From Alphaproteobacteria bacterium (GTDB lineage: Bacteria > Pseudomonadota > Alphaproteobacteria > Puniceispirillales > UBA1172): a stretch of DNA of 5,262 nucleotides. The stretch spans positions 1 to 5,262 of the forward strand of contig JAGWAQ010000123.1 of assembly GCA_021296375.1 (NCBI GenBank), written 5' to 3'. The notes below the pieces were generated by a model. That model had not been told where the DNA came from and did no database searches. It saw only the letters and a program-made list of their open reading frames with translations. Shown one piece after another: positions 1-4,991 of this stretch. The number at the start of each line of letters is the position of its first letter. Position 1 is the first letter of the stretch. A program made the position numbers and the translations under genes.

Positions 1-1362
1 GGAGCCGCCCGCCGCCTGGAAGCGCTCGACATAGGCGTCCATGCGGCCCGCGGTGGTTGGCCCGAAACTTCCTGACGCAACGCCTTCGGGCGTTTTGGGG
101 GGGCGAGCGAAATACACAGGGTGGTTCTTGAAATAATCGGGCAGGGCGCCATCGCGCTCCAGCACGTCAAGCAATTTGGCATGGGCAATATCGCGCGCCA
201 CGATCAAGACCCCTGAAAGATTAAGCCGCGTCTTGACGGGATACTGGCTCAAGGTTGTGAGGATATCCGCCATCGGTTGATTAAGGTCGATATTGACGGC
301 GTCATCACCATCGTCATCTGTCGTGACATCAGGCAGGAATTGCGCCGGATCATGTTCAAGCTTTTCAACGAAAATACCATCACGGGTGATTTTCGCCATT
401 GCCTGGCGGTCAGCCGAACAGCTGACGCCAATCCCGACCGGGCAGGACGCGCCATGGCGCGGCAGGCGGATAACCCGCACGTCATGGCAGAAATACTTGC
501 CGCCAAACTGCGCGCCGATGCCCATTTCCCGCGTCATCTTGAGGATTTCCTCTTCCCATTCGAGGTCACGGAAAGCATGGCCGAGCGCGCTGCCTTCGGT
601 CGGCAGGCTGTCGAGCGCCCGGATCGACGCTTGCTTGACGGTCTTCATGGTGGTTTCAGCAGATGTCCCGCCAATGACAATGGCGAGGTGATAAGGCGGG
701 CAGGCGGCTGTCCCCAGAGAACGGATCGCGCCATCGATAAAACCGCGCAGCCCTTCGGGGTTAAGCAAGGCTTTCGTCTGCTGGTGCAGGAAAGATTTAT
801 TGGCCGAGCCGCCGCCTTTCTGGATGAAGGTCAGGTTGTATTCCATGCCTTTGCCGGCATAGAGATCAATCTGCGCCGGCAGGTTGGTTTTGGTGTTCAC
901 CTCGTCAAACATGGTGAGCGGCGCCAGTTGCGAGTAGCGCAGGTTGCTGTTCTGGTAGGTGTTGTACACGCCGCGCGACAGGGCCTCGGCATCACCGCCG
1001 CCGGTCAGCACATGTTCACCGCGGGTGCCGGAAATAATGGCGGTGCCGGTATCCTGGCACATCGGCAGGACTTGATCGGCCGCGATAACGGCGTTCTTCA
1101 GCATTTCAAGGGCAACAAAGCGGTCATTGCGGGTGGCTTCAGGGTCATCAAGGATGGCGCGCAATTGCTTCAGATGCCCGGTGCGGAGCAGGTGCGAGAT
1201 ATTCTTGAAGGCGGTTTCCGCCAGCAAGGTCAGCCCCTCCGGCGCAACTTTCAGAAATTCGTCTTCGCCAAGCTTCACCACCTCGACATGATCACTGGTG
1301 ATTTTTTCCCATTCCGTGTCAGGGGCCTTTGTCGGAAACATAGGGGAATAGGAAAAGCTCAT
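1..1362 (-). CDS. fumA: Class I fumarate hydratase, [4Fe-4S]-dependent (C-terminus cut by window edge)
   Basis: This gene reversibly hydrates fumarate to L-malate in the TCA cycle, in the cytoplasm. 454 residues are visible from ATG 1362 and the frame is open to the left edge. The three cluster ligands are C102 (in CQDTGTA), C221 (in TAACPPYH) and C315 (in GVSCSADRQ). Their spacings of 119 and 94 match E. coli FumA (C105, C224, C318). Expected active-site residues are present: D104, R142, H303, R390, T436 and R440, the last two in GSFGPTTAGRMD. By comparison with the roughly 550-residue FumA, about 90 residues are missing, including the expected catalytic lysine near residue 460. A TGAGGT ribosome site (1369-1374) supports the start. 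The sspB stop lies 37 bp upstream on the same strand, so co-transcription is likely. Single-chain class I enzymes may also act on other hydroxy-acids such as tartrate, but fumarase is the best call. Confidence 0.95.
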   Translation of the reverse strand, partial: MSFSYSPMFPTKAPDTEWEKITSDHVEVVKLGEDEFLKVAPEGLTLLAETAFKNISHLLRTGHLKQLRAILDDPEATRNDRFVALEMLKNAVIAADQVLPMCQDTGTAIISGTRGEHVLTGGGDAEALSRGVYNTYQNSNLRYSQLAPLTMFDEVNTKTNLPAQIDLYAGKGMEYNLTFIQKGGGSANKSFLHQQTKALLNPEGLRGFIDGAIRSLGTAACPPYHLAIVIGGTSAETTMKTVKQASIRALDSLPTEGSALGHAFRDLEWEEEILKMTREMGIGAQFGGKYFCHDVRVIRLPRHGASCPVGIGVSCSADRQAMAKITRDGIFVEKLEHDPAQFLPDVTTDDDGDDAVNIDLNQPMADILTTLSQYPVKTRLNLSGVLIVARDIAHAKLLDVLERDGALPDYFKNHPVYFARPPKTPEGVASGSFGPTTAGRMDAYVERFQAAGGS

Positions 1363-1399
1363 CGCGGAACCTCATGCGATCAAGGGTGGTGGTTGGTGG

Positions 1400-1900
1400 T
1401 CAGGTTTTCTTGCGGAACGTGTCGAGCGAGACGACATCAGCGCTGACAGGCGCAGCTTTTTCGGTGGTGACATCAACGCCTTCAGGCAGGGTTTCGCCTT
1501 CGTCAATGACGTCATCATCATCATTTGATTCGAGCGCGAATTGCAGCCCAAAGCCCACCGACGGGTCATTGAAGTCGATCACCGCCATGAACGGCACGGT
1601 CAGGGTTTCGCGCTTCCCCCCAAAGGAAAGGGAGACGGTGAAATCATCCTTGCGGACATCAAGGTCCCAGAACTGGTGCTGAAGAATAATCGTCATCCGT
1701 TCAGGATGGCTGTCTTTCAGGCGTTTCGGGATATTGACCCCGGGGTATTCCGTCAGGAAAGTGATGTAGAAATGGGCATTGCCCGGCAGGCCGTTCTGTT
1801 CGGCGATCTTGAGCGAAGAGCGCACCACCGTACGAAGCGCGGATTCAACCAGCAGTTCGTAATTGATTTGTGGCGTAAAATTAGTGTCGTCGTCGCTCAT
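1400..1900 (-). CDS. sspB: SspB-family ClpXP adaptor, alphaproteobacterial type
   Basis: A 166-residue protein that, by family, binds the ssrA degradation tag and delivers tagged proteins to the ClpXP protease. Residues 10-122 form the SspB fold: an N-terminal helix (YELLVESALRTVVR), then FYITFLTEYPGVNIP (44-58), the HPERMTIILQHQFWDLDV stretch (65-82) and GFGLQF (116-121). An acidic, probably flexible linker follows (NDDDD and on, about 126-150). The protein ends in VVSLDTFRKKT, which resembles the short ClpX-docking tail of Caulobacter SspB-alpha. ATG 1900 is preferred because the G-rich site at 1906-1910 lies 5 nt upstream of it. ATG 1903 is too close to that site, and the longer reading would start at TTG 1912. 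The gene lies just downstream of ssrA, which encodes its substrate tag, and upstream of fumA on the same strand. Confidence 0.92.
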   Translation of the reverse strand: MSDDDTNFTPQINYELLVESALRTVVRSSLKIAEQNGLPGNAHFYITFLTEYPGVNIPKRLKDSHPERMTIILQHQFWDLDVRKDDFTVSLSFGGKRETLTVPFMAVIDFNDPSVGFGLQFALESNDDDDVIDEGETLPEGVDVTTEKAAPVSADVVSLDTFRKKT

Positions 1901-1904
1901 CATA

Positions 1905-1910
1905 TCCCCC
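1905..1910 (-). promoter_or_regulatory. G-rich ribosome binding site that decides the sspB start
   Basis: On the minus strand GGGGGA ends 4-5 nt before ATG 1900 but only 1-2 nt before ATG 1903, and it overlaps a possible TTG start at 1912. Spacing therefore favours ATG 1900, which gives an N-terminus MSDDD typical of the family. The site is an imperfect Shine-Dalgarno sequence. Confidence 0.5.
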
Positions 1911-1923
1911 AAGCGGCAAAGTT

Positions 1924-1952
1924 ATCATGCCACCTGCTTAACCTTCTGACAA
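1924..1952 (-). promoter_or_regulatory. Predicted sigma70-type promoter of sspB
   Basis: On the minus strand TTGTCA (1952-1947, 5 of 6 matches to the -35 consensus) is followed by a 17-nt spacer and CATGAT (1929-1924, 4 of 6 to the -10 consensus). Transcription would start near 1917, giving a leader of about 17 nt before ATG 1900. A second identical TTGTCA lies exactly 17 bp upstream (1969-1964) because this stretch is a tandem duplication. The promoter could act alone or add to read-through from ssrA. Confidence 0.5.
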
Positions 1953-1970
1953 GGGTAACCTTCTGACAAG
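1939..1970. repeat. 15-bp direct repeat, period 17 bp, in the sspB promoter
   Basis: TAACCTTCTGACAAG occurs at 1939-1953 and again, identical, at 1956-1970. Each copy contains the weak dyad CCTT-N5-AAGG. On the minus strand each copy carries a TTGTCA hexamer, and the sspB-proximal one is the predicted -35 element. It may be a slippage duplication or a pair of regulator sites. Confidence 0.85.
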
Positions 1971-1990
1971 TGAAGGAGGACGCTTCTGTT

Positions 1991-2184
1991 GCCAGGTGCG
2001 CCCAAAACCCCGCCAGCAAGGCTCAACTCACTGGACTTTAAATTGGTTTTAGCAACCGCCGTTAGGCAGCAACTGCAACCGGAGCATTGTTGTCATTTGC
2101 AACTACTCGATGGCCCGATATCGGTGGTACCATGCCGAACGAAAACATTGCCTTTACCACATACGTCGATCCTGGCTCGCCCCC
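1991..2184 (-). ncRNA. ssrA: tmRNA coding RNA piece
   Basis: It starts with the 5' acceptor strand GGGGGCG, then GAGCCAGGATCGACG, which corresponds to the D-loop-like region. The P2 strand CAATGTTTT follows at 2150-2142. Pseudoknot PK1 can be drawn with stem TCGG (2138-2135)/CCGA (2124-2121) interleaved with ATGG (2133-2130)/CCAT (2113-2110). GTAGTT then precedes resume codon GCA (2100), resembling the conserved TAGTC before the resume codon in E. coli. After the tag, CTAAAACC (2052-2045) pairs with GGTTTTGG (2009-2002), enclosing an inner CCAG/CTGG stem. The 3' end at about 1991 is a guess from this fold. No T-rich terminator follows. Confidence 0.88.
2062..2100 (-). CDS. tmRNA tag peptide reading frame (ANDNNAPVAVAA)
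   Basis: This frame is read after trans-translation, not from a normal start. The resume codon GCA is followed by eleven codons and TAA, giving ANDNNAPVAVAA, or AANDNNAPVAVAA with the alanine carried by the tmRNA. The AND start and the AVAA end fit alphaproteobacterial tags (Caulobacter is given as ANDNFAEEFAVAA). The AAND end is the part SspB family proteins recognise, and the small hydrophobic C-terminal AA is what ClpX recognises. A proline in the middle is unusual to my eye. Confidence 0.93.
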   Translation of the reverse strand, partial: ANDNNAPVAVAA

Positions 2185-2223
2185 ATAATTCGACTGGTGG
2201 CCAAGGCCAACCGGTGCTGATGA
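2185..2223 (-). ncRNA. Intervening segment of the ssrA precursor
   Basis: These 39 nt join the CCA end of the acceptor piece to G1 of the coding piece and should be removed in maturation, leaving two RNAs held together by base pairing. They contain the self-complementary TGGCCTTGGCCA (2209-2198). The acceptor stem closes over this segment, so in the precursor it would be the loop of a long hairpin. Removal is inferred from the known two-piece tmRNAs. Confidence 0.8.
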
Positions 2224-2306
2224 TGGTGGAGGCGCCGGGCACTGCCCCCGGGTCCGTCCTGCTTATTCCACAATGCGTTTATCGTCATAGCCGGTGCGAC
2301 CGGCAC
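2224..2306 (-). ncRNA. ssrA: tmRNA acceptor RNA piece
   Basis: This piece forms the tRNA-like 3' half. On the minus strand it holds a GC hairpin GCCGGT-CGC-ACCGGC (2304-2290), the P2 strand AAACGCATTG (2280-2271), and a T arm with stem CCGGG (2251-2247) / CCCGG (2239-2235) around the 7-nt loop GGCAGTG. The acceptor strand CGCCTCC (2234-2228), discriminator A (2227) and encoded CCA (2226-2224) complete it. The T loop lacks the usual TTC and conserved A. The 5' end near 2306 is inferred from the -10 box and is uncertain by several bases. RNase P and 3'-trimming enzymes would have to separate this piece from the coding piece. Confidence 0.88.
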
Positions 2307-2311
2307 CGCCT

Positions 2312-2340
2312 ATCATAGCCGCTTTGAGAAAAAAAACCAA
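2312..2340 (-). promoter_or_regulatory. Predicted ssrA promoter
   Basis: On the minus strand TTGGTT (2340-2335) is followed by exactly 17 nt and TATGAT (2317-2312, 5 of 6 to the -10 consensus). The start would fall near 2306-2304, just before the GC hairpin of the acceptor piece. The -35 matches only TTG, but the same hexamer recurs 17 and 34 bp upstream in a tandem repeat. Confidence 0.5.
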
Positions 2341-2378
2341 GGTTGAAGAAAAACCAAGGTTGAAGAAAAACCAAGGTT
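2328..2378. repeat. Three 17-bp tandem repeats upstream of ssrA
   Basis: GAAGAAAAACCAAGGTT occurs perfectly at 2345-2361 and 2362-2378, and with one change (G to A at position 4) at 2328-2344, filling exactly 51 bp. Each unit contains the dyad AACC-AA-GGTT. On the minus strand each unit presents TTGGTT, and the ssrA-proximal one is the predicted -35 box. The array lies between divergent ssrA and thyA, so it could affect both. Confidence 0.9.
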
Positions 2379-2439
2379 TACGATCATGTTTCCGCCTCGC
2401 CGTGATGGATTAGCGCTGGAAGCCGCCGCCGCAAGGATA

Positions 2440-2468
2440 TAGACTTGGGTTTCTGTTCACCCTAATGT
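2440..2468 (+). promoter_or_regulatory. Possible thyA promoter
   Basis: TAGACT (2440-2445, 4 of 6 to the -35 consensus) with a 17-nt spacer and TAATGT (2463-2468) would start transcription near 2475, giving a leader of about 25 nt. The -10 overlaps the first copy of the AATGTTCCG repeat. This is a weak match and the rest of 2379-2499 shows nothing clearer. Confidence 0.3.
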
Positions 2469-2484
2469 TCCGGCAAATGTTCCG
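2464..2484. repeat. AATGTTCCG direct repeat, period 12 bp, before thyA
   Basis: AATGTTCCG occurs at 2464-2472 and 2476-2484, ending 15 bp before the thyA start codon and therefore in its untranslated leader or promoter. It is short and could be chance, but it matches the pattern of duplications in the other spacers. Confidence 0.6.
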
Positions 2485-2499
2485 ATACAGGTTTTCGCG

Positions 2500-3294
2500 A
2501 TGCGCCCTTATCTTGATCTTCTGCAGCATATCCTCACCCACGGGGATGAAAAGGCCGACCGCACCGGCACCGGCACGAAATCGGTTTTCGGTTGGCAAAG
2601 CCGCTATGACCTGACGGCGGGGTTTCCCCTTGTCACCACCAAGAAGCTGCATCTCAAATCCATCATCCATGAGCTGATCTGGTTTCTGAACGGCGACACC
2701 AACATCACCTATCTGAAGAACAATGGCGTCCGCATCTGGGATGAATGGGCCGATGAAAACGGCGACCTTGGGCCGGTTTATGGCAAGCAATGGCGCCGCT
2801 GGGAGGCCCCTGACGGGCGGGAAATTGACCAGATAGCCGATGTCATGGCGATGCTGAAAACCAACCCGGATTCCCGTCGCCTGATGGTTTCGGCCTGGAA
2901 CCCTGCCGATGTGGGGGAGATGGCCCTGCCGCCATGCCACAGCCTGTTCCAGTTCTATGTCGCCAAAGGCCGCTTGTCCTGCCAGCTTTATCAGCGCAGC
3001 GCCGATGTCTTTCTCGGGGTGCCGTTCAATATCGCCTCCTACGCTATGCTGACCCATATGGTCGCTCATGTGGCGGGGCTTGAGGTGGGGGATTTCGTCC
3101 ATACCATGGGGGACGCGCATCTCTATCTCAACCACCTTGACGCGGCGCGTGAACAATTGTCCCGTGAACCCCGCGCCCTGCCGCAACTCGAGCTGGTCAA
3201 TCCGCCCGATGAGCTGGACCAGTTCACGGAAGATCATTTCCGCATCACGGGCTATGACCCTCATCCGCATATCGCGGGTAAAGTTTCCGTCTAG
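2500..3294 (+). CDS. thyA: Thymidylate synthase
   Basis: This enzyme converts dUMP and 5,10-methylene-tetrahydrofolate into dTMP and dihydrofolate in the cytoplasm. At 264 residues it equals the E. coli enzyme, and the key residues fall on the same numbers: R21, E58, W80, Y94, R126-R127, nucleophile C146 (in LPPCHSLFQFYV), R166, D169, N177, H207 and Y209. It is therefore intact and probably active. ATG 2500 is supported by this alignment, although only a weak AGG (2489-2491) precedes it. The stop codon TAG overlaps the ribosome site of folA, so the two genes form one transcript and are probably translationally coupled. The product dihydrofolate is the substrate of the next gene. Upstream lies ssrA, divergent. 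Confidence 0.98.
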   Translation: MRPYLDLLQHILTHGDEKADRTGTGTKSVFGWQSRYDLTAGFPLVTTKKLHLKSIIHELIWFLNGDTNITYLKNNGVRIWDEWADENGDLGPVYGKQWRRWEAPDGREIDQIADVMAMLKTNPDSRRLMVSAWNPADVGEMALPPCHSLFQFYVAKGRLSCQLYQRSADVFLGVPFNIASYAMLTHMVAHVAGLEVGDFVHTMGDAHLYLNHLDAAREQLSREPRALPQLELVNPPDELDQFTEDHFRITGYDPHPHIAGKVSV

Positions 3295-3300
3295 GAGGAG
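3293..3300 (+). promoter_or_regulatory. Shine-Dalgarno site of folA overlapping the thyA stop
   Basis: AGGAGGAG shares its first two bases with the thyA TAG stop. It touches ATG 3301 directly, which is too close, but sits about 6-8 nt from ATG 3307. This decides the later start and suggests that ribosomes finishing thyA help load folA. Confidence 0.8.
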
Positions 3301-3306
3301 ATGACG

Positions 3307-3831
3307 ATGAGCAATCCCCCGCGATACCCTGTGCTGGCCGTGGTGGCCATGGCCCGCAATCGGGTTATTGGTGATGGTGAAAAACTGCTCTGGCATCTGC
3401 CGGGGGATCTGCCGCGGGTCAAGGCCCTGACCATGGGGCGGCCGTTGATCATGGGGCGGCGGACGTTTGAATCGATCGGGCGGCCATTGCCCGGGCGGGC
3501 CAATATTGTGCTGACGCGCCAGCAGGGCTGGTCGGCGGATGGCGTCTTGACCGCCAGCACCACCGAAGATGCCTTGCGGATGGCGGCGGACTGGATTGAC
3601 GCTGATCAGGATCGCGTGGAGGAGATCATTATCTTCGGGGGCGGCGATATATACGCGGCGTTCCTTGATCGCACCGATGCGATTGACTTAACAGAGATTG
3701 ATCTGGCCCCTGACGGCGGCGCGCTGTTCCCTGAACTCAACGCCGCGGACTGGCAGGAAACCCGCCGCGACGATCGCCCCGCCGACGGCGATACCCCCGC
3801 CCATGCTTTCGTGCGCCTGACGCGCCGCTAA
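3307..3831 (+). CDS. folA: Dihydrofolate reductase
   Basis: It reduces dihydrofolate to tetrahydrofolate with NADPH, regenerating the folate used up by ThyA. From ATG 3307 it is 174 residues long, slightly longer than the 159-residue E. coli enzyme. Recognisable parts are VVAMARNRVIG (12-22), WHLPGDLPR (29-37) with the expected catalytic acid D34, the NADPH-contact region IMGRRTFESIGRPLPGR (48-64), IIIFGGGDIYAAFL (97-110, cofactor-binding glycines) and a C-terminal strand IDLTEID. R64 is the expected folate-contact arginine. The alternative start ATG 3301 adds two residues but lies against the ribosome site. The gene is coupled to thyA, and no clear hairpin terminator follows before the convergent mrp. 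Confidence 0.96.
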   Translation: MSNPPRYPVLAVVAMARNRVIGDGEKLLWHLPGDLPRVKALTMGRPLIMGRRTFESIGRPLPGRANIVLTRQQGWSADGVLTASTTEDALRMAADWIDADQDRVEEIIIFGGGDIYAAFLDRTDAIDLTEIDLAPDGGALFPELNAADWQETRRDDRPADGDTPAHAFVRLTRR

Positions 3832-3839
3832 AGCCGGAT

Positions 3840-3883
3840 AATTACCCCGAGTTTAATTACCCGGAGTTTAATTACCCGAGTTT
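3840..3883. repeat. Three imperfect 15-bp tandem repeats between folA and mrp
   Basis: The copies are AATTACCCCGAGTTT (3840-3854), AATTACCCGGAGTTT (3855-3869) and the 14-bp AATTACCCGAGTTT (3870-3883), followed by a partial AATTTAT. They fill nearly the whole spacer between the convergent genes, and the last copy runs into the mrp stop codon. I found no inverted repeat with a T-run on either strand, so the array does not look like a standard terminator. Confidence 0.9.
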
Positions 3884-4979
3884 AATTTATGGTGATGGAT
3901 GGCGCCGCGCGCTCTTCTTGCGGCAGGCGTTCCATGACGATTTTGGCAATGTCCTGATAGGCTTTGGCATGGGGGCTGTCGGGCTGGCTGGCGACGATCG
4001 GTGTGCCGGCGTCGGAATGGGCGCGAATATCCATTTCCAGCGGGATCTTCCCGAGGAACGGCACGCTCAGCCGCTGCGCCTCGGTTTCCGCCCCGCCATG
4101 GCCAAAGATATGGGAAGTGTCGCCACAGGACGGGCAGACAAAATAGCTCATGTTCTCAACAATACCCAGCACCGGCACGCCCACTTTCAGGAACATGTTC
4201 AGCCCTTTGCGGGCGTCGATCAGGGCCAGGTCTTGCGGGGTTGAGACAATCACCGCGCCGGACAGTTTCGCCCGTTGCGACAAGGTCAGTTGCGCGTCAC
4301 CCGTGCCTGGCGGCATGTCGATCACCAGCACATCAAGATCACCCCAGGCGACGTCTTTCAGCATTTGCTCAAGCGCCGACATGACCATTGGCCCCCGCCA
4401 GATGGTGGGGGCGGCCTCGTCCATCAGAAACCCGATGGACATGACTTTCATGCCAAAGGCTTCAAGCGGGATCAGCTTGTTGTTTTCGGCTTCGGGTTTC
4501 TGGTTAACGCCGGTCAGACGCGGCAGGGAAGGGCCGTAAATATCAGCATCCAGCACCCCGACCTTCATTCCCATCGCTTTAATGGCGAGCGCAAGGTTGA
4601 TGGCGGTGGTGGATTTACCGACCCCGCCCTTGCCCGAGGCCACGGCGATAATATGACGCGCGGGCTGATGCATGACGCCCTGGCTTGAGGCGCCCCCGGC
4701 TTGCGGCTGTTGTTGGGGTTCAGGTTTTTTATGGGCGGTCAGCATGGCGGTTGCGCTCAGCACCCCGGGGATTTTCATGACAGCTTGCTCGGCGGCGATG
4801 CGGAGCGGCTGGATCGCTTCGGCATCTTCCGGGTCAACCTCAAGGCTGAAGCCGATATTGCCATCTTTAATGACAACCCCGGAGACATGGCCCGTGGCCA
4901 CCAGGTCAATGACACTGCCCTCAACAGAAACGTTTTTAAGGGCATCAAGAATCATGTCTTCGGTTAATGAGCTGGTCAT
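3882..4979 (-). CDS. mrp: Mrp/ApbC-family iron-sulfur cluster carrier ATPase
   Basis: A 365-residue P-loop ATPase that, by family, binds and transfers iron-sulfur clusters in the cytoplasm. Residues 4-82 form the MIP18/DUF59 domain. A short linker rich in Q, P, G and S (84-105) leads to the ATPase domain with deviant Walker A SGKGGVGKST (115-124, signature lysine K117), the switch region DADIYGPSLPR (144-154) and VLVIDMPPGTGD (217-228). The cluster-binding CPSC motif is at 282-285. Length and domain order are those of the full bacterial family. ATG 4979 has AAGG about 10 nt upstream. The last codons, including the TAA stop, lie inside the 15-bp repeat array. It faces folA and is divergent from hflK. 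Confidence 0.95.
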   Translation of the reverse strand: MTSSLTEDMILDALKNVSVEGSVIDLVATGHVSGVVIKDGNIGFSLEVDPEDAEAIQPLRIAAEQAVMKIPGVLSATAMLTAHKKPEPQQQPQAGGASSQGVMHQPARHIIAVASGKGGVGKSTTAINLALAIKAMGMKVGVLDADIYGPSLPRLTGVNQKPEAENNKLIPLEAFGMKVMSIGFLMDEAAPTIWRGPMVMSALEQMLKDVAWGDLDVLVIDMPPGTGDAQLTLSQRAKLSGAVIVSTPQDLALIDARKGLNMFLKVGVPVLGIVENMSYFVCPSCGDTSHIFGHGGAETEAQRLSVPFLGKIPLEMDIRAHSDAGTPIVASQPDSPHAKAYQDIAKIVMERLPQEERAAPSITIN

Positions 4980-4991
4980 GGGGTTTTGCCT

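Larger units (their letters stand above)
1991..2306 (-). ncRNA. ssrA: Circularly permuted (two-piece) tmRNA gene, ssrA
   Basis: tmRNA rescues stalled ribosomes: alanyl-tmRNA with SmpB enters the A site and its internal frame adds a degradation tag. Read on the minus strand, the order is acceptor RNA (about 2306-2224, ending in an encoded CCA), a 39-nt intervening segment (2223-2185) and coding RNA (2184 to about 1991). This is the inverted order known from alphaproteobacteria. GGGGGCG (2184-2178) pairs with CGCCTCC (2234-2228) over 7 bp with a G-U at position 3, the alanine identity pair. CAATG (2150-2146) pairs with CATTG (2275-2271), joining the two pieces as helix P2. GGATCGACG follows the 5' acceptor strand, matching the conserved GGATTCGACG of one-piece tmRNA. 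The tag frame is at 2100-2062. The outer ends are inferred: the left from a predicted helix at 2002-2052, the right from the promoter. smpB is not in the window. Confidence 0.93.

Noticed and set aside
277..1446. A 389-residue plus-strand frame, and shorter ones, across the fumarase region
   Set aside because: They are antisense shadows of the fumarase gene, whose minus-strand translation has all cluster ligands and active-site residues.
1901..1912. Upstream starts TTG 1912 and ATG 1903 for sspB
   Set aside because: The G-rich ribosome site overlaps or nearly touches them. ATG 1900 has proper spacing and a family-like N-terminus.
1991..2176. Possible pairing of GCCAGG (2176-2171) with CCTGGC (1996-1991) closing the coding RNA
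   Set aside because: GCCAGG lies in the D-loop-like region that is single-stranded in known tmRNAs, so the complementarity is probably coincidental. It was used only as a rough mark for the 3' end.
1989..2318. 109-residue plus-strand frame with TTG start and a strong AAGGAGGA site
   Set aside because: It is fully antisense to ssrA. The conserved bases are explained by tmRNA structure, and the translation has no recognisable family.
2386..2442. 18-codon frame MFPPRRDGLALEAAAARI with AAGG upstream, a possible leader peptide before thyA
   Set aside because: The ribosome match is weak, there is no attenuator-like hairpin, and the predicted thyA promoter would start downstream of it.
3301..3303. 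ATG 3301 as the folA start
   Set aside because: It abuts the AGGAGGAG site with no spacer, while ATG 3307 is correctly spaced.
2410..3396. 328-residue minus-strand frame opposite thyA
   Set aside because: It overlaps a complete, perfectly aligned thymidylate synthase and is the usual long antisense frame of GC-rich DNA.
3918..4688. Several plus-strand frames opposite mrp
   Set aside because: Mrp is complete with Walker A and CPSC motifs on the other strand, and none of these frames shows a family motif.
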